A stretch of DNA of 43,516 bases from Acidobacteriota bacterium. GTDB lineage: Bacteria; Acidobacteriota; Blastocatellia; Pyrinomonadales; Pyrinomonadaceae. The notes below the pieces were generated by a model. The model was not told the origin of the DNA. It did not search any database and worked only from the letters and a program-made list of their open reading frames with translations. Positions 1 through 9,068 of this stretch are shown here, one piece after another; position 1 is the stretch's first letter; each line of letters opens with the position of its first letter. The DNA is taken from the NCBI GenBank assembly GCA_020200235.1, contig JAIVJC010000015.1, positions 1 through 43,516 of the forward strand. Direction: 5' to 3'. The position numbers and the translations under genes are program-made.

Positions 1-35
1 GCGCGCGACGAGTCGTGATAAGTGGTTGAAAATTG

Positions 36-154
36 GTGAGTAGGGGTCTGAGTGGGGGATGGGGGATAGGGGATAGGGGTTGGGGATCAGAGGTTGTAAA
101 AAACGACTTCCGGCTCACACCATCCTAACCCCCCTCCCCTGACCTCTAACCCCC
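36..154. repeat. Heptamer-array inverted repeat (locus A)
   Basis: Positions 36-96 are a degenerate run of G-rich 7-nt units such as GGGGGAT, AGGGGAT and AGGGGTT. Positions 124-154 carry the complementary C-rich series, whose reverse complement reads as AGAGGTC, AGGGGAG and GGGGGTT units. The two arrays can pair imperfectly across a spacer of about 27 nt. The right arm ends 7 nt before the ATG of the asparagine synthase gene at 162, so no Shine-Dalgarno is visible there. This is the least regular member of the heptamer-hairpin set described at 15805, 24813, 27748, 29766, 31046, 32500 and 39935. Confidence 0.7.
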
Positions 155-161
155 TTCTTTT

Positions 162-2087
162 ATGTGTGGCATCTGCGGGGTGTGGGAGTACGGCGCGTCG
201 TCGCCGCGGGTCGGGCAGCCGCTCGTCGAGCGGATGCGCGACACGATGGCGCACCGCGGACCCGACGACGCGGGCGCGCGCGTGTTCGACGAAGGTCGCC
301 TCGGTCTCGGGTTCCGCCGCCTCGCCATAGTCGATCTCTCGGCGGCGGGCAACCAGCCGATGCGCGGGTGCGCCGCGGGCGACACGTGGCTCGTCTTCAA
401 CGGCGAGATTTACAACCACGCCATTTTACGCGCAGGGTTGGAGCGGCGCGGCCACGCCTACACTTCGCGCACCGACTCGGAGACGATCCTGCACCTCTAC
501 GAGGAGCGCGGGCTCGACTTCGTCGGCGCGCTCGAAGGCGACTTCGCCGTCTGCCTCTGGGACGGCGCGCGCGAGAGGTTAGTGCTCGCGCGCGATCCGG
601 TCGGCGTCAAGCCGCTCTACTTCTACCAGCGCGACGGCCGCTTCATCTTCGCCTCCGAGATCAAAGCCATCCTCGCGCACCCCTCGGTGACGCCGGAGGT
701 GGACGAGGACTCGCTCTACCACTACCTCTCCTTCCTGACGACGCCCGCGCCCGCCACGCTCTTCCGAGACATACGGAAACTCCCAGCCGGGCACATGCTC
801 ACCGTCTCGCGCGGCGGCGAGGTCGAGACGGCGCGCTACTGGGACGCGCTCCCGCCGGAAGAGGCGAACGAGATGAGCGAGGCGGAGTGTCGCGCGGAGT
901 TGATGCGCCTGCTGCGAGACTCGATCGGGAAGCGGATGATGGCGGACGTCGCCGTAGGCGTCTTCCTCTCCGGCGGCGTGGACTCTTCGGCGAACGTCGC
1001 GCTGATGGCGGAGCAGATGTCGCGCCCCGTGCGCACGTTCACCGTCGGCTTCCGCGATCAGGAGGAGTACAACGAGCTCGACGCGGCGCGCGAGGTCGCG
1101 CGCAGGTTCGGGACGGAGCACCACGAGGTGATGATCGGCGACGGGGAGATGAGATCGTTTCTGTCCGACCTGGTCTTTCATCAGGACGAGCCCATCGCCG
1201 ATCCGGTCTGCGTGCCGCTCTACTACGTCTCGCGCCTCGCGCGCGGGACGGGAACGATCGTCGTGCAGAGCGGCGAGGGCGCGGACGAAATCCTGAGCGG
1301 CTACGACAAGTACGTCCAGTATCTGAGAATCTACGAGCGTTTCTGGCGGCACGCGGAAAAGTTGCCGGGCGCTGCCCGCCGCGGCGCGTCCGCGCTCGCA
1401 CGCCCCTTCCTCGAACTCGTCGGCGCGAAGCCCCTGGCGTCGGAGCTGGCGCGCCGGCTCGGCGCGGGGGAGGAGCTGTTCTGGGGCGCGGCGATCGTCT
1501 TCGACGAGACCTCGAAGCCGCGCCTGCTCTCGCCGGCGATGCGCGAGCGCTTCCGCCGACGCTCGTCCTACGAGGTGATCGCGCCCTACCTCGAACACGT
1601 GGCGCGCGCCCGACCCGCGAGCGATTTTTTGTCGCGCATGATCTACCTCGAGCTCCAACTGCGGCTGCCCGAGCTGCTCCTGATGCGCGTCGACAAGATC
1701 ACGATGGCGACTTCGGTCGAGACGCGCGTGCCGTTCCTCGATTACAAGCTCGTGGAGTTCGCGATGGGTCTGCCGCGCGGGATGAAGGTGAGGGGCGCGA
1801 GCGGCAAGCACATACTTAAAGACGCGCTCGAAGAGGTTTTGCCGCGCGAGCTGTTGCGGCGCCGCAAGCGGGGTTTTGGCGCGCCCATCCGCGAGTGGCT
1901 GCGCGAGGGCTCGACCGATCTGCTCGACGCGCACGTCCTCAACTCCCCGATGCGGCGGCGTGAGTTCTTCGACTACCATCACGTCGCGCGCCTCGTCGGA
2001 GAGCACCGCGGCGGCGCGCGCGACTGGAGCTTCCACCTGTGGACGCTCTTGAATTTGAGCGCGTGGTACGAGCGCTGGATCGAGTGA
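162..2087 (+). CDS. asnB: Asparagine synthase (glutamine-hydrolysing)-like amidotransferase, copy 1
   Basis: 641 aa, full length for the family. The protein starts MCGICG, so Cys2 is the expected N-terminal nucleophile of the class II glutaminase domain (about residues 1-210). The synthetase domain carries the pyrophosphate loop SGGVDSS at residues 270-276. The reaction is ATP-dependent transfer of glutamine nitrogen to a carboxylate. Paralogues in polysaccharide clusters are usually thought to amidate sugar acids or linked groups rather than make free asparagine; that role is inferred here from the neighbours. The ATG at 162 is fixed by Cys2 and lies 7 nt after the heptamer hairpin arm. Two further copies lie at 19734 and 27826. 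Confidence 0.93.
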   Translation: MCGICGVWEYGASSPRVGQPLVERMRDTMAHRGPDDAGARVFDEGRLGLGFRRLAIVDLSAAGNQPMRGCAAGDTWLVFNGEIYNHAILRAGLERRGHAYTSRTDSETILHLYEERGLDFVGALEGDFAVCLWDGARERLVLARDPVGVKPLYFYQRDGRFIFASEIKAILAHPSVTPEVDEDSLYHYLSFLTTPAPATLFRDIRKLPAGHMLTVSRGGEVETARYWDALPPEEANEMSEAECRAELMRLLRDSIGKRMMADVAVGVFLSGGVDSSANVALMAEQMSRPVRTFTVGFRDQEEYNELDAAREVARRFGTEHHEVMIGDGEMRSFLSDLVFHQDEPIADPVCVPLYYVSRLARGTGTIVVQSGEGADEILSGYDKYVQYLRIYERFWRHAEKLPGAARRGASALARPFLELVGAKPLASELARRLGAGEELFWGAAIVFDETSKPRLLSPAMRERFRRRSSYEVIAPYLEHVARARPASDFLSRMIYLELQLRLPELLLMRVDKITMATSVETRVPFLDYKLVEFAMGLPRGMKVRGASGKHILKDALEEVLPRELLRRRKRGFGAPIREWLREGSTDLLDAHVLNSPMRRREFFDYHHVARLVGEHRGGARDWSFHLWTLLNLSAWYERWIE

Positions 2088-2163
2088 TTTTTTTCGATCC
2101 CGGAATTTTTAATGAGCACCGGGCGCGAGGTCTTCGGCGGGCGTCCGTCCCCGGCGGGCCGCG

Positions 2164-2195
2164 GGGTCGGGGCGACCGCGGGCTCGCCCCGACCC
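2164..2195. repeat. GC-rich hairpin between genes
   Basis: Perfect 12-bp stem: GGGTCGGGGCGA at 2164-2175 pairs with TCGCCCCGACCC at 2184-2195 around an 8-nt loop. It sits in the 137-nt spacer between the first asnB-like gene and the reductase gene, 29 nt before the next ATG. No T-run follows, so it looks more like a REP-type palindrome than an intrinsic terminator, though it could still cause pausing. Confidence 0.55.
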
Positions 2196-2224
2196 TTACG
2201 AAGAGGCGTTAACAAAGAGCGCAT

Positions 2225-3097
2225 ATGTTGCTAATCACGGGCGGCAGCGGATTCGTCGGACAAAACCTTGCCGGGTACTTCGGTCCCCGGCGGCAGACCG
2301 TCGCCACTTACCTGACGCACGCGCCTGTAGACACCGCGTCCGCGCAGTCAGTTCGGCTGGACGTGAGGGACGCGGAGGCGGTCTTTTCCGTCTTCGAACG
2401 CGTGCTGCCGGAGGTCGTGATCCACGCGGCGGGTAATAAGAATCTTGTCTTCTGCGAGGAGCACCCCGACGAGGCTCACCGGATAAACGCGCTGGGGACG
2501 CGCAACGTGGCGCGCGCCTGCCGCGAGTTCGGGGCGAGTATGATCTACCTCTCCACCGATCTGGTGTTCGGCTGCGTGGAGGGGGGCTACAGGGAGGACG
2601 ACGTGCCACGTCCCGCGCTGGCGTACGGCCGGAGCAAGCTGGAGGGCGAGAGACTCGCGCTGGAAGAGCTGAACGATCTCGCCGTCTGCCGGAGCGGCGG
2701 AATTTTCGGCAGGGACTCCCCGCTCTTAAAGTGGCTCTCGGCGGAGGTCGAGGCGGGCAGAAGCGTCGAGTGTTTCGTTGACGTATTCAACACGCCGACC
2801 TACGTGGAGAATCTGGCGGAGATGATGGACGCCGTCATACGCAAGCGGCTCGTCGGGGTGTATCACACGGTGGGGCGCGAGCGCGTCAGCCGCTTTGAAT
2901 TCTTTCGGTCTTACGCCGACACTTTCGGGCTCGACGCGAGCCTGCTGTCTCCCGTCTCTTCCGCGGGACTTAAAGAGAAGCTCTTGCTACAGCCGGACGC
3001 CTCGCTGTCTGCGGAACGCACCGCCGAGAGGCTGGGGGTCGCGTTCAACTCCGTGGCGGAAGGCTTCGTCCGGCTGAAGGCGAGCGGAGGCGTGTAG
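2225..3097 (+). CDS. RmlD-like sugar-nucleotide reductase / epimerase (extended SDR)
   Basis: 290 aa extended short-chain dehydrogenase. The N-terminal Rossmann motif TGGSGFVG lies at residues 5-12 and the catalytic YxxxK is Y134-K138 (YGRSK). Sequence style is closest to dTDP-4-dehydrorhamnose reductase (RmlD), which reduces a 4-keto sugar nucleotide with NAD(P)H. Exact substrate cannot be told. The stop codon TAG at 3095-3097 shares one base with the GTG start of the cupin gene, so the two are translationally coupled and probably act on the same sugar nucleotide. Other RmlABC genes are absent from the window, so a role other than rhamnose synthesis is possible. Confidence 0.82.
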   Translation: MLLITGGSGFVGQNLAGYFGPRRQTVATYLTHAPVDTASAQSVRLDVRDAEAVFSVFERVLPEVVIHAAGNKNLVFCEEHPDEAHRINALGTRNVARACREFGASMIYLSTDLVFGCVEGGYREDDVPRPALAYGRSKLEGERLALEELNDLAVCRSGGIFGRDSPLLKWLSAEVEAGRSVECFVDVFNTPTYVENLAEMMDAVIRKRLVGVYHTVGRERVSRFEFFRSYADTFGLDASLLSPVSSAGLKEKLLLQPDASLSAERTAERLGVAFNSVAEGFVRLKASGGV

Positions 3098-3462
3098 TGC
3101 AAAAACTTTCTCCTTACATGACAAAGCCGGACGAGCGCGGCGGGTTCTGGGGAATTACGCAGGAGGGCTGGTCCGAGGTGAATTACATCGAGACCGCGGC
3201 GCGACAGGTGCGCGGGAATCATTACCACAAGGAGACGCGCGAGCTTTTCTTTATCGTCTCGGGTGAGGTGGAAGTCGTGATCGACGATCTGAGATCGGGC
3301 GAGCACGTGGAGATGACGGTCGGCAAGGGCGACATCTTCGTCATCGAGCCGTACGAGCTGCACACCTTCCGCACGAGGACGGACGCACAGTGGATAAACA
3401 TGCTATCCGTGCCGGTGGATCAGCGAAATCCGGATTTCCATCAGGTCGCCGGCGGGAGGTGA
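3097..3462 (+). CDS. Cupin-domain protein, WxcM/sugar-epimerase-like
   Basis: 121 aa single-domain cupin. Metal-ligand motif 1 is visible as H42, H44 and E49 (HYHKETREL) and motif 2 as IEPYELHTF near residue 85. It resembles small sugar-nucleotide 3,4-ketoisomerases/epimerases (WxcM, FdtA-like) and dTDP-sugar epimerase relatives found in polysaccharide loci, but it could also be a non-catalytic cupin. It starts with GTG overlapping the reductase stop by one base, so it is co-translated. It ends 21 nt from the convergent glycosyltransferase gene. Confidence 0.75.
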   Translation: MQKLSPYMTKPDERGGFWGITQEGWSEVNYIETAARQVRGNHYHKETRELFFIVSGEVEVVIDDLRSGEHVEMTVGKGDIFVIEPYELHTFRTRTDAQWINMLSVPVDQRNPDFHQVAGGR

Positions 3463-3483
3463 AGAGAGCCGCCGCCGCGCGCC

Positions 3484-5688
3484 CTACGGTTCGGTCGCGT
3501 CCCGGCGCGGAAACTCCCGGCGCGGCGCCGCGGCGCCGTCCCTCAAAGAGTCGTTAACGATCCTCCCGACCACCTCCGGCGTGCTGCGTTCGGCGACGTG
3601 GCGGTAGCCGCCGTCCGAGAGCCTCTGCCACAGCGCGGCGTCGTTGTAGAGGCGCAGGACGGCTTCGGCGAAGTCGGCGGGCGCGTCCGCCGTCAAAATC
3701 TGTTCGCCTTCGGTGAAGCCCCAGCCCTCCGCCCCGATAGTGGTCGTGACGACGGGCAGCCCGTAGGAGAGCGCCTCGCCGATCTTGCCGTTGACGCCCG
3801 ACCCGAAGCGGATGGGCGCGACGAAGACGCGGCAGCCGGACATGATGAGATCGAGGTCGGGCACGTAACCGAGCAGCCGCACGCCCGCGGAAGCGTAGCC
3901 CTCGAACTCCGGCGGCGCGTTGCCGCCGACGACCAACAGCTCGACGCCGGGGAGCGCGCGCCTGACGAGCGGCATGACTTCGCGCGCCAGAAAATGCACG
4001 GCGTCCGTGTTGGGGCGGTGGCTGAAGTTGCCGACGAAGAGCAGGTGCTCGCGCCCGTCGAACGCCAGCCCGCGCCCGTGCAGCTCGTGCACCGTCGGGA
4101 CGACGACCGAGGGCACACCGGGCGCAAGGCGCGCCATCAACTCCTGATCGGGGTGCGAGCCGCACCAGACGAGGTCTGCCGCGCGCGCGAGGCGCGTCTC
4201 GAGCAGACGCAGCGCTTCGGCTTCGCGCTCGGCGCGCGCGTCGCCCGTCAGCGCCGCCTCGCGCGTGGCGCGCAGGTGGTGCACGTCCAGCATGTCGTAG
4301 ACGATCTTCAGCCCCGGCGCCGCGCGGCGGATCGGTGCTAAGAGCATGGCAGCGACAGCCGGGCGGCTTAAGACGACCGCGCGGAAGTTGCGCCGCGCGA
4401 TCAGACGCCGGTAGTCGACCGCGCTCGCCGTCTCGATCCCCTCACGCCAGAGGAGCTTTTCGTACTCGTGCCAGGAACGCTTGCCGGTCGTGACGAAGAC
4501 CGGGTGACACCATTCGGAGAGCGCACGGAGTATGAACATCATGCGCGCGCTCCCGGCGTCGCGGTCGGGCGTCGGCGTCAGCTCGTCGAAGACGGCGACC
4601 TGCGTCGCCCACCTGCGGTTCGCCGCCCGCTCCGCGTCGCCCGCACCGGGCGGCAGTTGCTCGCGCGCCAGCACCTCCCGCCACTTCGCGTAGAACTCAT
4701 CGCGGTCGGCGGCTCCGCGCCGCCTGCCGCCCTCGCCTTCATCGTGTTGCGCGACGCGCGAGAGCGGCTGGTAGACGACCTTATAGCCGAGCGAGCGCGC
4801 GCCGAGGCAGAGATCGGCGGACTGGTGCGCGGCGTGCGCGAAGCGCGTGTCGAAGCCGCCGAGCCGCACGAAGAGATCGCGGCGGACGAGGAGCGACGCG
4901 ACGGAGCAGCCATCGACCTCGCGCGCGAACGAGTAGCGCCGATCACCAGCCGCGCCCCCGCCGCCGTAGGCGGACGTGGAGCCGTCGCCCCACGTGATCG
5001 CGCCGGCTTCGCGCACGCGCCCGTCCGGGCGGAGCAACATCGAGCCGACCGCGCCTACGCTTTCGTCGCGCTCGACGGTCTCGACGAGTGCGTCGAGCCA
5101 ACCGGGGAGCACGACCGTGTCGTTGCTGAGGAAGACGAGGTGCCTGCCGCGCGCGTGGGCCGCGCCCTGATCGCAGGCGTCGGCGAAGCCGCTGTTCTCT
5201 TCGTTGTCGACGACGCGCACGAAGTCGCGTAAGCGCGCGAGCACGGCGGGCGTCTCGTCGGTCGAGGCGTTGTTGACGACGATGACTTCCGTCTCGTCGA
5301 AGTCCACCTCGCGCAGCAGCGAGCGCAGGCACTGGAAGGTGAACTCGACCCTGTTGAAGACGGGGATGATGACGGACGTGCGAACCTGTGAGTCCGGACG
5401 CGGCGCGCCGCGGCGGCCTTCGAGCGTGTCCGACAGGAAGAGGAAGTCGCGCGCGCCCCACGGCTCATCCCGCGGGGCTTGCGGGCGCGGCGGTACGTCC
5501 CACGCGCGCTCGAGATCGAGTCCCTGCGCGACGGCGCGGTCGACGACGCGCCGTGCCGCGCGGTAGCAGGCGGCGGCGGCGCGCACCGCCAGCTCGAACG
5601 AGCCGACCAGCCAGCGCCTGAGCAGCAGCTTCGTCTCGGGCGAAAGTTTCTCTTTGAGCTGTTCCTTCAAGCGTTCCCATCCGCGCAC
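3484..5688 (-). CDS. Two-domain glycosyltransferase (GT2 fused to GT4)
   Basis: 734 aa. After a basic helical leader, residues about 100-330 form a GT2 (GT-A fold) domain beginning VRTSVIIPVFNR, with VVNNASTDET and the metal-site-like LSNDTVVLPGW. Residues about 365-710 form a GT-B (GT4-type) domain with LFVGNFSHRPNTDAVHFL and the donor-binding segment GSGVNGKIGEALSYGLPVV. One polypeptide could therefore add two successive sugars on the cytoplasmic face. The start is GTG at 5686-5688, 6 nt after the stop of the Wzt gene, so it is the last gene of the minus-strand export operon. No membrane segments are seen. Confidence 0.88.
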   Translation of the reverse strand: MRGWERLKEQLKEKLSPETKLLLRRWLVGSFELAVRAAAACYRAARRVVDRAVAQGLDLERAWDVPPRPQAPRDEPWGARDFLFLSDTLEGRRGAPRPDSQVRTSVIIPVFNRVEFTFQCLRSLLREVDFDETEVIVVNNASTDETPAVLARLRDFVRVVDNEENSGFADACDQGAAHARGRHLVFLSNDTVVLPGWLDALVETVERDESVGAVGSMLLRPDGRVREAGAITWGDGSTSAYGGGGAAGDRRYSFAREVDGCSVASLLVRRDLFVRLGGFDTRFAHAAHQSADLCLGARSLGYKVVYQPLSRVAQHDEGEGGRRRGAADRDEFYAKWREVLAREQLPPGAGDAERAANRRWATQVAVFDELTPTPDRDAGSARMMFILRALSEWCHPVFVTTGKRSWHEYEKLLWREGIETASAVDYRRLIARRNFRAVVLSRPAVAAMLLAPIRRAAPGLKIVYDMLDVHHLRATREAALTGDARAEREAEALRLLETRLARAADLVWCGSHPDQELMARLAPGVPSVVVPTVHELHGRGLAFDGREHLLFVGNFSHRPNTDAVHFLAREVMPLVRRALPGVELLVVGGNAPPEFEGYASAGVRLLGYVPDLDLIMSGCRVFVAPIRFGSGVNGKIGEALSYGLPVVTTTIGAEGWGFTEGEQILTADAPADFAEAVLRLYNDAALWQRLSDGGYRHVAERSTPEVVGRIVNDSLRDGAAAPRREFPRRDATEP

Positions 5689-5694
5689 AGGGCT

Positions 5695-7026
5695 TCAGCG
5701 CCCGTCCGCCGACCGCCCCCGCGTCCCGTCAGTCGTCCCGCCCGCGCCCGGCGCGTGCTCGACCACCGTCGTCCAGTCGAGGAGCGGGCGGACGACGCCG
5801 GGCATGGGACCCGTGTAGTCGCCGCGCGCCGAGTCGCCCCCCTGCCGGTCGATCACCTGGAAGGCGAGGGCGCTCGACTCGCGCGCGCGGAGGATTGTAG
5901 CGGGGAAGTGTGAGACGATTGAAACGTGCGCGACGAGGCTGCCCTCGGCGAGGAAGTTGCCGGGGACGTGGACGGCGCTCGTGTAGCGCCCGCGGGGTCT
6001 CGCGCGCCGGCGCCACTCCGCGCCCGTGTCGTGGGAGCTGAAGACCTCCGTGCCCTCCTCGTTGTGCAGCTCGACGAGCGGCGCGACGACGTGTCCCTCT
6101 TCGAGCACGTCGTAAGTCACCTCGATGCGCACGGGGCGGCGGATGTCGACCGCCGCGCTCGTCTCGCCGCGCTCGTCGCAGACGCGCACGCGGCGCAGGC
6201 GCACGACTGCGTCGCCCGGCGCGCCCTCGCCGTCGCCCCACTCGCGCAGCGCGCTGGTCTTCCACGTCGAGCTCAGGTAGCGGTTGACGATCTCCTGCGA
6301 CTCGCCGTCGGCGACGACGCGCCCCGCCTCCATGAGCACGACGCGGCGGCACAGGCGCGTGACGGCGGGCATGTTGTGCGAGACGAAGAGGATGGTGCGC
6401 CCCTGCTGTCGGATGTCGCGCATCTTGTCGAGGCACTTCTGCTGGAACGCCGCGTCGCCGACGGCGAGTACCTCGTCCATGATCAGGATTTCCGGCTCGA
6501 GGTGCGCGGCGACCGAGAAGGCGAGGCGCACGTACATCCCCGAGGAGTAGAACTTGACGGGCGTCTCGACGAACTTTTCGATCTCGGCGAAGCCGACGAT
6601 CTCGTCGAACTTGCGCCTGATCTCCGCCCGCTTCATGCCGAGGATCGCGCCGTTCAGGAAGACGTTCTCCCTGCCGGTGAGATCGGGGTGGAAGCCCGTG
6701 CCGACTTCGAGCAGCGAGCCGACGCGGCCGTGAATCTCGACGCGCCCCCTGGTCGGTCGCGTCACGCGTGAGAGAATCTTCAGCAGCGTCGACTTGCCCG
6801 CGCCGTTGTGCCCGATGATGCCGAGGAGTTCGCCCTCGCGGATTTCGAGATCGACTTTGTCGAGCGCCCACAGGGTGTTCCTGCCGCCGCCTTTGCCACG
6901 ACGGAAGGGCGCGGCGATGAGCCCGCCGAGCGACTCTCGAAAGGTGGCGTAGCCGGGGTGCAGCCCGCCGATGCGGTAAGCCTTGCCGACGCCTTCGATT
7001 TTGACGACCGTCTCCGCCATCTTCAT
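5695..7026 (-). CDS. wzt: ABC transporter ATPase for polysaccharide export (Wzt), with C-terminal domain
   Basis: 443 aa. The nucleotide-binding domain has Walker A GHNGAGKST (residues 72-80), signature YSSGMYVRLAF (about 160-170), Walker B LIMDE (181-185) and switch His217. Residues about 260-415 form a beta-rich extension of the Wzt C-terminal type, which in characterised O-antigen systems binds the modified non-reducing end of the glycan and licenses export. The ATG at 7024-7026 directly abuts the TGA of the permease gene. The enzyme powers export of a lipid-linked glycan across the inner membrane with the 7027-7965 permease. Confidence 0.92.
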   Translation of the reverse strand: MKMAETVVKIEGVGKAYRIGGLHPGYATFRESLGGLIAAPFRRGKGGGRNTLWALDKVDLEIREGELLGIIGHNGAGKSTLLKILSRVTRPTRGRVEIHGRVGSLLEVGTGFHPDLTGRENVFLNGAILGMKRAEIRRKFDEIVGFAEIEKFVETPVKFYSSGMYVRLAFSVAAHLEPEILIMDEVLAVGDAAFQQKCLDKMRDIRQQGRTILFVSHNMPAVTRLCRRVVLMEAGRVVADGESQEIVNRYLSSTWKTSALREWGDGEGAPGDAVVRLRRVRVCDERGETSAAVDIRRPVRIEVTYDVLEEGHVVAPLVELHNEEGTEVFSSHDTGAEWRRRARPRGRYTSAVHVPGNFLAEGSLVAHVSIVSHFPATILRARESSALAFQVIDRQGGDSARGDYTGPMPGVVRPLLDWTTVVEHAPGAGGTTDGTRGRSADGR

Positions 7027-7965
<939 letters not shown>

Positions 7966-8048
7966 TAGATTCGCGCGGCGCAGCAACGCCGCACCTGCCT
8001 GAAGCCTCCGCGAGCGAGCCCATCCCTCCGCCGCCGATTGCAACGCAC

Positions 8049-9068
8049 TCAAAACTTTTCCGACGAGACGTGCGCGCGCGCCGCGTCATGTCGTCTTCGC
8101 CGCCCGCGCCGTTCGACGAGCGCGCGCGGCGCGGCGAGCCGCAGCAACATCTTCGCCGCCGACGCGAGCGAGGGCGCGCCGCGCCAGTTATGGTACATCA
8201 ACTCCGCGGCGCGCGCCCTCTCGCCGCGCCGCGCGAAGTTCTCGGCGCAGCTCCAGCCGACCGACGCCTGCGCGCGCGCGAGTTCTTCCTCCGGCATGCC
8301 GAGCCGCGCGGCGACGCGGCGCTGCGCCGCCAGCCACTCGCCCATCATAAAACTAAGATCGCGGCTCGTGTTTCCGCCGTGGACTCTCCACGCGGAGAGC
8401 GTGCGCGGGTCGAAGGCGAACTCCGAATCGGCGGCGAGCAGCAGGTACAGCTCGTAGTCTTCGAGCCGCGCCCCTTCGTTCCAGCCGTAGCGCGCGAGCG
8501 CGTCGCGTCGATAAACCACGGTCGGGCTGTGCGGCGCGACGCCGCGCCAGAGCATCGCGCGCGCGTCGCCGTCGGCGTAAGCAGCCCAGTCCTCTGTGCG
8601 CTCGTTGACGCGGTCTTCGGCGTCGATCCAGTGGCAGTGACCGTAGGCGAGCGCGGCGGCGGGTCGGCGTCCGAGCAGCCCGACTCGCGCGCGCAGGAAA
8701 TCGGGGAGCCAGAGATCGTCCGAGCCGAGGTAGGCGAAATACTTTCCGCGCGCGGCGCGCGCGAGCCCCTCGTTCAGGGTCGCGGCGAGCCCGCGGTTCT
8801 CCCGCGCGATCAGCTCGCAGGGGAAGGGGCACGACGCGAGCGCGCGGGCGATGACGCGCGCCGAGTCGTCGTGCGAGCCGTCGTCGATGACGAGGAGTTC
8901 GGCGGGCGCGTGCGTCTGCGCGAAGACGGAGCGGAGCGTGCGCTCGACGAACCGCGCGTGGTTGAACGAGGGGACGACGACCGAGACCGAGCCCTCGCAC
9001 GCGCCGACCGGCGCACGGCGCGCCGCCGCCCCCGCCGCTCCGTCCTCGACATGTTCAGAGTCGGTCAT
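8049..9068 (-). CDS. GT2 family glycosyltransferase
   Basis: 339 aa. The GT-A domain opens with SVSVVVPSFNHARFVE near residue 27 and has LVIDDGSHDD and YLGSDDLWLPDF, the DXD-like metal and nucleotide site. Likely adds one sugar to the growing glycan on the cytoplasmic side. The start ATG at 9066-9068 overlaps the TGA of the ligase gene (ATGA), which fixes the start and implies translational coupling. The open frame extends far upstream to 9995 only because of high GC; that extension is antisense-like to the ligase frame and is not coding. Confidence 0.88.
   Translation of the reverse strand: MTDSEHVEDGAAGAAARRAPVGACEGSVSVVVPSFNHARFVERTLRSVFAQTHAPAELLVIDDGSHDDSARVIARALASCPFPCELIARENRGLAATLNEGLARAARGKYFAYLGSDDLWLPDFLRARVGLLGRRPAAALAYGHCHWIDAEDRVNERTEDWAAYADGDARAMLWRGVAPHSPTVVYRRDALARYGWNEGARLEDYELYLLLAADSEFAFDPRTLSAWRVHGGNTSRDLSFMMGEWLAAQRRVAARLGMPEEELARAQASVGWSCAENFARRGERARAAELMYHNWRGAPSLASAAKMLLRLAAPRALVERRGRRRRHDAARAHVSSEKF

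Noticed and set aside
36-161. Riboswitch or T-box leader ahead of asnB copy 1
   Set aside because: The structure is explained by heptamer arrays shared in style with unrelated loci; no conserved T-box or aptamer motif seen.
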